Shown one piece after another: positions 53,706 through 64,000 of a DNA stretch of 64,000 nucleotides (position 1 is its first letter; each line of letters starts with the position of its first letter). The stretch is from Sitta carolinensis (Eukaryota > Chordata > Aves > Passeriformes > Sittidae). The position numbers and the translations under genes are program-made. The stretch is from assembly GCA_032173965.1 (NCBI GenBank), contig CM063284.1, positions 117,216,410 through 117,280,409 on the forward strand, read 5' to 3'. The notes beneath the pieces are model-generated. The model made no database searches, had not been told where the DNA came from, and saw only the letters and a list, made by a program, of their open reading frames with translations.

Positions 53706-54724
53706 GGTCTAAATATAAGTCTACTGGATTAAAAATAGTCACTGTAAGTATCATGATACAAGTAGGTTATAAGACATATATTTAGAGAGTTAAAGGAGAG
53801 GAAAAATTGAGCCTGATCTGGGAAACTGAAATAAATGCGAGTGTTGCCTTCTACCTGAAAATAGACTCTCAATAAAATCTATAAAGACATGAGTTATGAA
53901 GGCATTTTCATCTTCTGAATAACTTTTGGAAAATTAAAACAATCCTTTATTTCCAGGGAAAGTTTCACACTTGTTCAAAGTCATGATGAAAAAGCATCAG
54001 ATAAAAATGTGATTTTAATCCATATTTTAGTAGAGAAAAAGAGAGAGGGAGGAAAGCATGAAGGTTGAAGACTGTTTGAGGTCAAAGATCATTTATTTGT
54101 AAGGAAAGCTCTGTTAAGTTAAAAGAGATAGTGTACCCTTTATAAAAGGACTTCCAGAGGCTCTGTGTGCTTTCTGAAAGTTTTCAATTCAAAGTAAAGG
54201 TATTTACATTTCTGTATCCTGCAGGTTAACCTCTCAACAGAGTAATAATGGATATGAAAAGAAGTGGGGGAGAACATGGTGCTATTTTTTGGTTGGTAAA
54301 TATGCTATGGATTTGACCAAAAAAAAAAAAAAATTAGTCAAGCATCAAAATCCATCCAAAGCTTCAATTCAGTTAATGTTTCCCATAGAGAAGCAATGTG
54401 ATAGGGTCATGGCTAACAAACAAATGAGGAACAAAAATCCAAGATGAGTGCTCTGCATGGCTGATCACTGCTTGAGCAGTGCAGATGGAGACTCTCAACC
54501 TTCACACACCAGGAGAGTTTTCCAAGTGGAAGCAGTCCCTCCAGGCACAGCAATAGCAATCTGCTTTCAAAGTGGGAAAGCCAATTTTGGAGAGTTCTGA
54601 CCCAGCATGCTTCAACTCTGTGTCTTTATTGATGGAAATTCTTGTCCTGACATACTTTAAATATTCTTCCTTGCTGTTTATTGAAGATTGTTTTCACCTT
54701 TTTCAAAAGCTCAGAAATCTCAAA
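53706..54724 (+). other. NKAIN3: Intron: no gene seen
   Basis: Unique sequence between two CR1 tails, with an A-run at about 54320-54333. Confidence 0.5.
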
Positions 54725-54975
54725 ATGTTGGATATTAGGAAAAATTTCTTCATCAGAAAGGGCTGTCAAGCATTGGAACAGGCTACCCAGGGAAGTTCTT
54801 GAGTCACCATTGCTGGAGGTATTTAAAAGGCATGTAGATGTGGTGCTTAGAGCATGGTTTAGTGGTGGACATGAAACTGCTATGTGAGTGGTTGGACTTG
54901 ACCTTAAAGGTCTTTAACCTAATCTTTACCTTGATCTTAAAGGCCTTTACCATCCTAAACAGTTCTGTGACTGAG
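54725..54975 (+). mobile_element. CR1 retrotransposon 3' end, with internal duplication
   Basis: TTGGATATTAGGAAAAATTT, CATTGGAACAGGCTACCCAG, GAGTCACCATTGCTGGAGGT and GGTTGGACTTGACCTTAAAG are plus-strand CR1 landmarks. The end carries a roughly 33-bp duplication: CTTGACCTTAAAGGTCTTTA at 54897 and CTTGATCTTAAAGGCCTTTA at 54930. Small ORFs here are CR1 relics. Confidence 0.95.
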
Positions 54976-57900
54976 TGTTTCTGTCATCAGTCTTTCTGCC
55001 TGTGTGCACAAAGGTGAGAGAAGAGCAGCAGACCATGCCACAGGCAAACAGGAGATAACAAGGAGGATTTGAGGAGTTCACCTTGCTGGTGATGGAAGTG
55101 TCTGGGTAATTTTCAGCCTCCATTGCTAAATACTCTGGGTGCTGAAAAGAAAAATGTTTTGCTTTTTTCTGTATAAACAAAGACAACCAAAGTATTTAAA
55201 TCATGCCTCTTGTTCCCTTGTCAGATAAAAGAAACAGAAGCAGTTAACACGAAAAGGTGAATTAGCTGCTTCTGAAGATGGGAAATTATTTTTAGAAATC
55301 ACTTTTGTTAGCAAAACAAGAAGGAGGAATCTGAGAGAAGTTAAGAAGTTAAGAATGTGGATGAAATCCTGGCCCTGGTGCAGTGAATCTCAAAACTCCC
55401 ATTGAAGTTTAAATAAGAAGGGATTTTTTTTTTTGTACAGTTTTACCAGATACACAAAATACATTCTGCAATACTTTTTAAAAATCAAAAATGCTGACAG
55501 TTTAAGTGATAAGTGTAGTTTAAATTAAGTACTAACAATATCTAATGAAAAGGAAATAGCACATCAGTCTCCAATAAATTTTCAGGGACCATTTCCTTTC
55601 AACAGCAGTAATAGCCATAATAGTGATAAAGGGAGAGAAGTTCTTCACTCAGTACATCTGTCTGCTGCCAGGAGCATGGCAATCAGTACAGAACACTGTA
55701 TTCTGCTCACTTTCATATTAATTCTGTCTCCTCACAGAGTGTCTTGTGTTATTCCCATCCCCAAAGTGCTCTTTCCTTTTTGTGCCTGTTTCTTGGCTGT
55801 TAGTCCTCCTTTCATGGCCAACTTCAATGAGGCCACACAAAATTTGAAAGGCAGCTTTGGCACTGTATCAACTGTAGAGGCTTTTCAGCAGAGCAGGCAA
55901 TGTCTGTTGCAAGGACATAAGATTTTATAAAATACATATGAATCTTCTTAAATATATAATTATTTACTGATTTGACCATTATGTCTAAGTATTTAATAGT
56001 ATTTGTGAAAAACTCTAGACAAAGATGAGTTTCCAATCTAAATCCACTTTTGAAGTAAAAACAAGCAAACAAGTAAAGAATTAAGCAAAACAAAAAAAGT
56101 TCAAAATAATTTGGGAAAGTGCCATGAGACCCTCTCAGACTGTTTGACCTGCTGGATTCCTAGACATGAAGCTTCAAGACTTTGTTCTGGATTTCCATGG
56201 CTAAGTTTGCATGTGAAATACCATATTGTTTGGCTTCATTGCAGTGAAGCTGCAAGGACTGAAAACACGAAAACAGGCTTTATTAAGGGAAAATAGCTTC
56301 AGTCTTAAAAGACTGAGACTAATTCCTCCACACAAACATGCTATTTAGTGATATTGTGAAAATCCACTTGCTAATTCTGTAAACACTATATGAGATAATC
56401 CTTAGGGAAAACAAAACATAATGGACACAAAAAGTGTTTAAAAACACAGTGACTGGACTACAGAAAAAAAAAGCAAAAGAAAAGGGTCATTGGAATCCTG
56501 GGAATTTCGGAGCCCCTAGATTTGCCTGGTATTGTGTTTTGAAGTTTCAGCATTATTTGCAAATGCTGTGTAAAAGCTGTTATTTTTGCATTCTTCTCTA
56601 TTAGGTTGTGAATCCTGCTCAGATCATATTTCCTTGGATAAGGAGGGTGGAAACCAGGAGAAGGATGTAGGGTCTGGAAGGCAGAAGAATTCCTGCAGTG
56701 TGGCTGGCTAAATGGTCAATGAAAAAGCAGCTTGGGGAGGCTTTTTCTGTTACTGTGAATTATGACTGAGTTTCTAAATGCAGAGGCAGCCAACAGTGCA
56801 TCTGCACGTTGGCATTTGTGAAGTAATTTGTTCTACAAATGCAGTATTGATTTCTTAGAAGAACACAGCATATACCTTCAGAAATTTTTCCCCAGGTGAT
56901 GAGATTTTGGCTTTTTGCTTTTCCTTTCCTTGCAAAGGGGTCCACAACTTGAAATGGGCTCCCCGGCTACAGTTAGTTATTACAGTATAGTTCTGTTCTT
57001 TTCTTATCCTTTAATTTGACCTTTCTAGATGTAGTCTAATAATTTCCTGTCCCATAATGTTAATTAGGAATCGAACATTTCCACCTGCTAATGCAGTGAA
57101 GTGCAGTTGTTCTTTTGCTAGAGCATATTAATAATGTCACTAATTGAGACAATAATTGTCATGACACAGGATCCCTCATTTTCCTCTGAATGAGTTTTAC
57201 CTATGGGAGAATTAGGCTGTGACCTGACATGGAGGTTGTAAAGTCTAATAACGAGAGAACATGCTATAATCACCCTGTGAAGACAGAAACACACACAGCA
57301 GAAATAATTACCAGTGGGCAAGAGAGCTTCTGTGGGGCTTTAGCATCTGTATGCTGTTATTAGGGGCCTTGCTACATCAATTTGGCCAGTATTTCCTGTG
57401 GGGTGCATCCTTACTCACCTGCATCCCTGCGTAGGAGTACGGTGTTACAGTGGCTCCAATTCCTGCTCTGAGAATATTTTCCTCTGGGAGATGGGATAGG
57501 TGGGTGGTGTGGGGCCACCTCAAATCAGCCACTGGAAAGCCACAGAAATGCTGTTAAGCGCCCTTGGGTGCGAGTGGTACTTAGACAAGGTGTTCAGAGC
57601 AGTATGAATTGCTGTCCTCAGAATTGCACTTCCAGGGAGTAACTGAGAGTTACAGGTGTTTGCAAAGCCTCAGGTGATGACAGGATGACACAACCCTAAG
57701 AGGGAGGTGAACACTTCCACTCAGTTTTGCTGATGCAATAGGTGAAACACAAGGGGCACAGTGGGATGATTTAGCAGATCTGGGCTAAGACACAAAATTT
57801 CTTTGATGTCAGAACAGCTTCTTATTCTCTATATCGCAAAACCTCTCAGAAATACTACTTGAAGTGTCTTTATTAGTCATTACATTAGATTGTCTTCTGC

Positions 57901-58680
57901 TTCACTTTGGAAAAATTCAGTGTGAAGTACTGTTATCCCTGAAAATAAGCCTTCTGATTTGTTTTAGTATAGTGGAGTCAGTTCTCATGAATTATAAGAT
58001 AAACAAGAATCATATTTACATTCCTTTGTAAAAGGTACCACCTGATGGACTTCTCAAGTGACCAGTGAAGATGGAGAGGTGGTAACTTCTCTGTCCAATC
58101 TCTGATCACTGTCCAGAAACTTATAGATACGAAGTCAACAATAGACTAGAGCCTTCTTCCTTTCTTCTTCTCTGCCTGAACACCTGTCGTGTGTGTTACT
58201 GTGTGTTTCTATCTGCATCACAGTAACAAAATGCTATCAAAAGTATTTTAAAGTAAAGAAAAACAGATGAGGATGGGTTAGAAATCTGATTTTCACCTGG
58301 AAGTTTTCTTTACCCTGTTTATGTTAACATGGGATTTGGGATGTTGGCTAGTATGTGACATGGGACCAGGATGTTATGTTTCTCTTATTCTGCTATGCTT
58401 TAATTAAACTCCAGTATCTAACTTTTTTTAATGTAACTTTAAAACCTCATGTCTCTTTGGGCCTTTATCACAAAAGCTCTAAACTATCTTCATGAGTTAT
58501 CATTGTTTGACCTGATACCATTTAACACACTGTGTGCTTTTTAACAGCTAAGACAAGCTCTAAGTGGTTTGCTGGTGGAAATGCATAAGCTCCTAGGTCT
58601 TGGTCCCTATTCTTGTTCTGTGTGACACTTGGTGGGGGGAGGAAATAACTGAGTAGTTGTTCTTCTACATGCTTCTTTAC
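54976..58680 (+). other. NKAIN3: Intron: no gene seen
   Basis: Unique sequence with no confident transposon. ORFs are under 90 codons. The 57060-57400 block is discussed as a possible conserved element. Confidence 0.5.
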
Positions 58681-58885
58681 ACAGTGGGTGGTGAGATAGT
58701 GGAACAGGTTACCCAAAGGGACCTGTGGATGCCCCATCCCTGGAGCTGTTCCAGGTCAGGTTGGATGGGGCTTTGAGCAAACTTTTCTAGTGGAAAGTGT
58801 CCCTGCCCATGGCATGATGATTTTTAAGGTCCCTTCCAACCCAGAACATTCTATGGCTCTATAACCATTCTGATTCTATAACTAA
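58681..58885 (+). mobile_element. CR1 retrotransposon 3' end fragment
   Basis: GGAACAGGTTACCCAAAGGG, CCATCCCTGGAGCTGTTCCA, TCAGGTTGGATGGGGCTTTG, AAGGTCCCTTCCAACCCAGA and a closing TCTATGGCTCTATAACCATT tail. A different CR1 subfamily from the other plus-strand copies: it has the GTTGGATGGGGCTTTGAGCA form instead of the GTGGTTTAGTGGTGGAC form. Confidence 0.95.
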
Positions 58886-59779
58886 TAAACTAATATTTTA
58901 GTATGTAGCTATGTACTTCATATTAGAGTTAATTAGTGCTTATAGAAGTAAGCATGATTTTTGCATTTCTGTGAAAGGAAGGGAGTGGCAAAGTATCTGC
59001 TCTGGACTTCTAGTTTGAACAGCTTCTGTCCATAGCAAAACAGGGACTACTGCCATATTCTGTCAGTAGTCAAATGTTAGAGATAGTGATTACTGTGATC
59101 ATTGTCTAAAAGTAAGTGTTGCTCAAAGTACTAAAGTAGGTATTTCCTAATCCTTTAGATATCTGTCTTTCTTTTCAAAATTTGAAGTCTCAACCAGGTA
59201 GGGAAAATCAAAAGCACAGCTTCCTGTCTTAGAATCGCATTATTCTTGGCTACAGTTGCTTTGCTTTTATGTGCTGTTACTTTTGGTCAGAATTTAGTGC
59301 ACTCAAGCATTCTCTTGATGCTCATAATGGCTGCTGCCTGTTATTCAGATATCTTCATCAATCTCTTCATGATTGTTCCTAAGGATTTTTTCTCCCCAAG
59401 ACTACAGGCTGTTCAAAGCCTGGTTTGTTCAAAGTCTGATTAAACTTTTGGTATATCTGACAGGCCTGTCTGCAGGGATTCCAGAAACCATCTGGAATCA
59501 TTTGATCTTAAACTGTATTAAAATAGCATTTCAATAAACCCATGTTTGAATGTTACCATGCTTATCCAATAAATACTATCTCAGTGTTGTCTTTTATTCT
59601 CTGAAGAAATGAATTCTCTTTCAGCTGCCTCACCTGCAATATCTTGTCAGGTTGGTTTTTGGGGTTTTTTAATTTAGTTTAGATACTTACTCTGTCCAAT
59701 AGGGTGCTGTACTTTTATTAAGCACTTACTTGTAATATACTATAAAAGTAAGAGCTCAAACAGTGTATGGTCAGGGATT

Positions 59780-59820
59780 GCAAACCATCTTTAGGAAGAT
59801 GTAAACCATTTTTAGGAATA
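59780..59820 (+). repeat. Short tandem duplication, about 21 bp, two copies
   Basis: GCAAACCATCTTTAGGAAGA is followed directly by GTAAACCATTTTTAGGAATA. Local duplication in intron sequence. Confidence 0.8.
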
Positions 59821-61542
59821 GAAAAGTTTTTCCTGTATTGTGTTAAAACAATTTATATGGTCACCCATTCTTCTGTTAATAAATCAACCACTAGGGCAGT
59901 GCAGCTGGATTCACTTGAGATTTGTTGTCCTCCCCGAAGGTCCCCAGCACCCCCAGGTATGCCTCTCCTAAGAGTTGCCAAGCTGATCTACTCCTAGAGT
60001 GAGGTGTCTTTTCAACATAGAGAAATTGCTTTCCATAAGTGCTTCTCTTTGAATTTAGCTGAGCTTTGACTGCCAAGTGATCTAGATAAATAAATCCTAA
60101 ACCTGGGTTCTCTCTTTTGCTGATCTCTAACTTGTTTCTCTGACTACAAGTTATCTTTGTTCGAGCTGAGGACAGAAAATTACTAAGCACTGTGATGGAG
60201 TATGTCCTTGAGCTCTGCAGCTGGAGACAGTAACCATAATATCCAAAGCATGTCATCTATATGCAATATAAATAAATAAATTTCCAGTAGATCTTCCTTT
60301 GAAGGGTAAAAGAAGCAAGGCAATAGCATTAGAAAGCACAGTTAGACTGAAATCCTTGCTAAGCTGCAGATAATCCACAGCTACTTCCACAGCCCTTTGT
60401 GGAGTCAGCTGGCCTCCTGCAAGCAAGGAATGAGAAAGTATAATGAAGGATTTTGCTCTGATTTAGGCAGACTTTTTTCCCACACAACCTCTGGTTCACT
60501 TTTAGTATCTCTTCTTTCCCATGGCATTTAATATTTTAATATTTCTTCTTTCCATACACCTCTCTTTTCTATCAATTTTCATCTTGCACATAAAAAAAAA
60601 AACTTTAGGAAACAAGGTGAGCTAAGCTGTTAATGCCTATTGTGTTTTAGTCATATAAAACTACCTAAGCTGGGCAGAAGATTAAACTGCAGCCACTTAC
60701 TTAAGAGAAAGTTATTTTTTCATATGCACTGTACTTACCATAATTCTTTATTCTTGCTAGTTCAACCCTCTAAAAAATAAGGATATTTTGAATAGATAGA
60801 ACTTGGTCCGTAAAGTACTTGATTAGCACAAAGGACACATTATGCTAGTAAGGTGTTGTTAAAAAATTGAAAATGCATGGTAGAAGAGTTGCTTACATAA
60901 AAGCCCATATGACAATATCTTTTACACCTGTTTCTGTTTGTGGGTTAATACCTAAAATTATTTTCAGACACATTAAATCTCTCTTAATTAAATGTGTTCC
61001 ACAGATAGGAATTCAGCTTCAGTAGGAATTAGTTTTTATATACTGTAATATAATGATTGGTTTTCTGTGCAACTCATCTAAGGAAGTTTCAGAAGAAGTA
61101 AACATATTTAGAAAGTATTTGGGAGATACGTAATGCTACAACTAACAGTAAAAACACCCTAGAAATATCATTCAAAATGTCTAATCTGCCAGGGTTTTGT
61201 ACAGACAAATTAGCAGAGAAAATTCTTCTCATCTGGATTATTCACCTTTTGTAATGCAGATAGGACACAGCATGGGTACAAAACAGATGAGAGAGGCATA
61301 TAGTGAAAAGGCAAAATAAGAAAATGAGCAAAATGTACTAGGGAATTGCATTCACTGTTGTTTACTACAAAAATGACAATTTCATTTTCTGTCAAAAAGA
61401 TAAAACAATGATTTTATTTTGCAGGTGTGACCTCTTGATCCATTGCAGAAATCTGAGATGGATACAGCTTTCAGAAACTTCTGTGTTAAAATATTGCAAT
61501 TATAAAATATTATCATTCTGTGTAATACTATTTTTTTCAGGT

Positions 61543-61578
61543 TTTGTTTGTTTGTTTGCTTGTGTGTGTGTTTGTTTG
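61543..61578. repeat. GTTT/TG-rich simple repeat
   Basis: Runs of GTTT units followed by TGTGTG and GTTTG on the + strand. Confidence 0.8.
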
Positions 61579-63099
61579 AGTAGTTTTTCATTCTCTGCAG
61601 CTGAGGAAATATCTTGTGGCTTCTAAATGAAAGTATTTGGTGTCATTGTCCTATCCCATCAAGATTTCAGCTGGCTGTTTTAAATGCCTTAGAAATTTGT
61701 GTATGGTAAGGGGGTGTGAAGTTAGACCTAAAAGGTATCAACCTCTGGAGTGGCAGCTGGTGGCTTGGCAGAGCACTTTATGATTCCCAAATTTATAGTA
61801 GATGCATATGTTAGGCATCTATTTACCTTCTGTGTGGGTGTGGACATTTGGACACCTAGCTGGCAATGTTTCAATCGTGTTTCTGAGAATGAATTACAGA
61901 TTTATTCCCATGCACAACCCAGCATCCAGCAGTAATTTACTTTTTAATTGTCATGTTGAAGATCTTTACTACTTCACAGAGATGTTTTATTTAGCCTGTT
62001 AGGAAGGTAATACCCCATCTTGAACAGTGTGTCTCCACCATCAGAGAATAATACACCCACACACAACTTGTTTCTGTTTTCACCTTTGGACAGATTTCCT
62101 GTGTGTCATGGTTTCTTTCCTAGTAATTGAATCTTGCCCACACAGTATCCAGCATGAAACCTGAAGCAATCAGATTCTGCTTTGCATCTCAACTGCTCTT
62201 GTTTCAGCTGTCAGACAAGGTTATACCCTGTCTAGATTCATAACAACTTTAATGATGTTTTTCATATATTGGTCCAAAAAAAGACAGTCAACTGTCTTAA
62301 CATTCTCCCTTACAATGGGTACTCAACAAGAAGTATGAATCATTATTGACACACTCAAAATAATCTGTCATGCTGCTTTAAAATATTAATGAGAAAAGCC
62401 TTAAGTCTTTTGATATTAGCAATTGCTTCATGTTGTAATTGAATTTGAAAAGCTCTGTTAAGATTTTTATCCTCTGACAGTAACTTATTATTTCTAGAAT
62501 AAAATTGTTGGATAAGTGACTTAGGTGGCAACATTCTGAAGAAGCCCTTTGCACTTCATTTTTCTATGAACAATGAAAACTAACATTACACTGTAAATGC
62601 AGACTCCTAGGTCCAGAAGTTTTAAAGGAGTGTGTAATTTAGTATGATAAAATTTCCAAAGAGGTCATGTTTTCTAGGTGTTTGATCATGGTAATAATTC
62701 TCATCTGAAATCTCTTTGATTTGTTCTCCTCTTTGCTGAAGAGCAATCTGCAAAATATACACAACCTGTCATCTGATGCCTCATTGCTGCTGTGTTCCAG
62801 GGCACTTCTGATTCACCTTGAAATTCAGTTTTGCAATCCAACATAATGTCTGGGGTTCTTCCCCAACACTGATATTATGTAGTCACAGCCTGGGTGTGGT
62901 TCATTTTTCTGTTGTTCACCCTATTTTGTCTTTAGGTAGTTGGTTATTCCTTATTCCTACTCAAGTACAGTAACTGGCACTTGGACTATATTCTTCTCCA
63001 AACCTGTTGTCCATTTGCCAATATTATTTTAAGTCCGCTCTTGTCCACCATGGGGTTTACAATCTCTGCCAGCTTACTCCATTTGGAATTGTAAGAGGC

Positions 63100-63420
63100 T
63101 TAGTATCTCTGCAAATAACCCAGAGACTGGGCCCAGGTGGGACTCCACGGAGCCCCATCAACAACTGTCTCTTAATTTGATGGAGGAAATTGAGTAGCTA
63201 TTTCTGAGTGCAATTTCCAAGCCAGTTGTTCAGTCTATACAACAGTACTTTGGTCTAGGCAATCTCTTCATCGTTTGTTTATAAGAATGTCAAGCAGTGT
63301 CAAAATGCTTACTAAAATCAAGGTTTGACACATCTGATTCTCCTTCCCTAACTACAAAGGCCATTATCTCTTCAAAGAAGGTGCAGACTTGATACAACAC
63401 GATTCAGTAGCTGGCACCTT
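63100..63420 (-). mobile_element. Old CR1-like internal fragment
   Basis: ACTGGGCCCAGGTGGGACTC, AATTTCCAAGCCAGTTGTTC, AATGTCAAGCAGTGTCAAAA and TGCTTACTAAAATCAAGGTT match, in order, the reverse complement of the CR1 reverse-transcriptase 3' region, with considerable decay. Minus orientation. Confidence 0.6.
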
Positions 63421-63465
63421 GTCTTTCTACTGGTGTGTTTATTTCAAAAATAATAATTTGATTTT

Positions 63466-63927
63466 TTAAAGAAGTTTATAGTAAATGAAGTTAGGGATAA
63501 AATTCTGTGTGTTCTCTTTCCCTTCTTTTTTCCTGTTTCTCTGTAAAGAGAAAGGTGCAATCTTTATTCTCTGATCTTCAGCCTCTGTTCTTATTGAATT
63601 GTTACAAATATGTTCTAACATACTTGAGATTGCTTTAGCCACGGTTTGAGGTGAATTTACCAGGACTAGTACCTCTGATTTTTTTTCAGTTTCTATTTTA
63701 GGCTGATGATCAATACCATACTCTTCCTTATTCTCACCTGAGTCTTTTATGAGTGTCTGTTGCATTGATACATGAAATGCCTCTTGTCTCAGCATTACTT
63801 CACCAACCACAGGTAATCTTTCTGCTGAAGAAGAGAATAAAGAGAAAAGACATTGAGATTTTTCCCACCTTAAGGTCTGTAGTCCCCAAAGGCAATGCCA
63901 TGGAACATAGCCAAACCTTACATCCAC
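63466..63927 (-). other. Unexplained 153-codon ORF, possible exon or decayed gene piece
   Basis: No family is recognised. The product would be soluble and charged, with no membrane segment or signal peptide. The middle (about residues 60-135) is rich in E, K, D and S, with a possible helix around VAKAISSMLEHIC. On the minus strand a strong pyrimidine tract ends in CTTCAG at 63825-63830, and a CTCAG/GTGAGA donor-like site lies at 63732-63737, which would bound an 87-base exon (63738-63824). The stop at 63466-63468 is followed 22 bases later by AATAAA (63438-63443). It lies beside an old CR1-like piece. It may be chance: other ORFs of similar size in this window are not genes. Gene status is unproven. 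Confidence 0.2.
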
Positions 63928-64000
63928 CTCTCAAACCCATGCCTCTCCTAGAGGAGATATTTCCATCTGGTATATAATTACTGCTGCCACATGAAGCTGC
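63928..64000 (+). other. Right edge of the window: nothing seen
   Basis: A short stretch with no recognisable feature. Confidence 0.4.

Larger units (their letters stand above)
58886..63099 (+). other. NKAIN3: Intron: no gene seen
   Basis: Mostly unique sequence. A 20-21-base tandem duplication lies at 59780-59820 and a GTTT/TG-rich tract at 61543-61578. The part after about 62690 may be more of the old CR1-like element listed next, but the match there is too weak to claim. Confidence 0.45.

Noticed and set aside
57060..57090. Possible tRNA B-box (GTTCGATTCC on the minus strand)
   Set aside because: The flanking bases do not form a T-stem and no A-box, anticodon arm or acceptor stem could be drawn.

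Overview
The window looks like vertebrate nuclear DNA from a bird, most likely a songbird. It is AT-rich and intron-like, with no dense coding, no operons and no bacterial-type gene order. CR1 retrotransposon 3' ends lie on both strands, and at least three solo LTRs resemble the ERV LTR families I know from passerine genomes. No repeat library could be searched, so the family names come from recognition.

Only one piece of gene is well supported. It is a 198-bp internal exon on the + strand at 17653-17850, encoding 66 residues of an NKAIN-family membrane protein (Na+/K+-transporting ATPase-interacting). The residues match NKAIN3 better than its paralogues. Everything from 1 to 17652 is then the upstream intron, and 17851 to 64000 is part of the downstream intron. 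Neither flanking exon was seen, which fits the very long introns of this gene.

Layout: 1-2786 plain intron; 2787-4137 a 1.34-kb solo LTR in minus orientation with a likely 5-bp target duplication, whose GC-rich half mimics long ORFs; 5948-6846 a nested pair, one LTR inside a minus-strand GGERVL-like LTR; 14019-14130 a CR1 tail; 17653-17850 the exon; 20162-20213 a perfect hairpin; 22680-23085 a long CR1 fragment; 29799-40330 scattered CR1 pieces; 40860-51930 mostly unique sequence with simple repeats; 51934-52592 a + strand GGERVL-like LTR; 53557-63420 several more CR1 pieces; 63466-63927 an unexplained minus-strand ORF.

No new multi-gene system is visible. The items most worth a second look are the perfect 22-bp hairpin in the downstream intron, the nested LTR pair, the minus-strand ORF near the right edge with splice-like and poly(A)-like signals, and a few unique blocks that could be conserved intronic regulatory elements.
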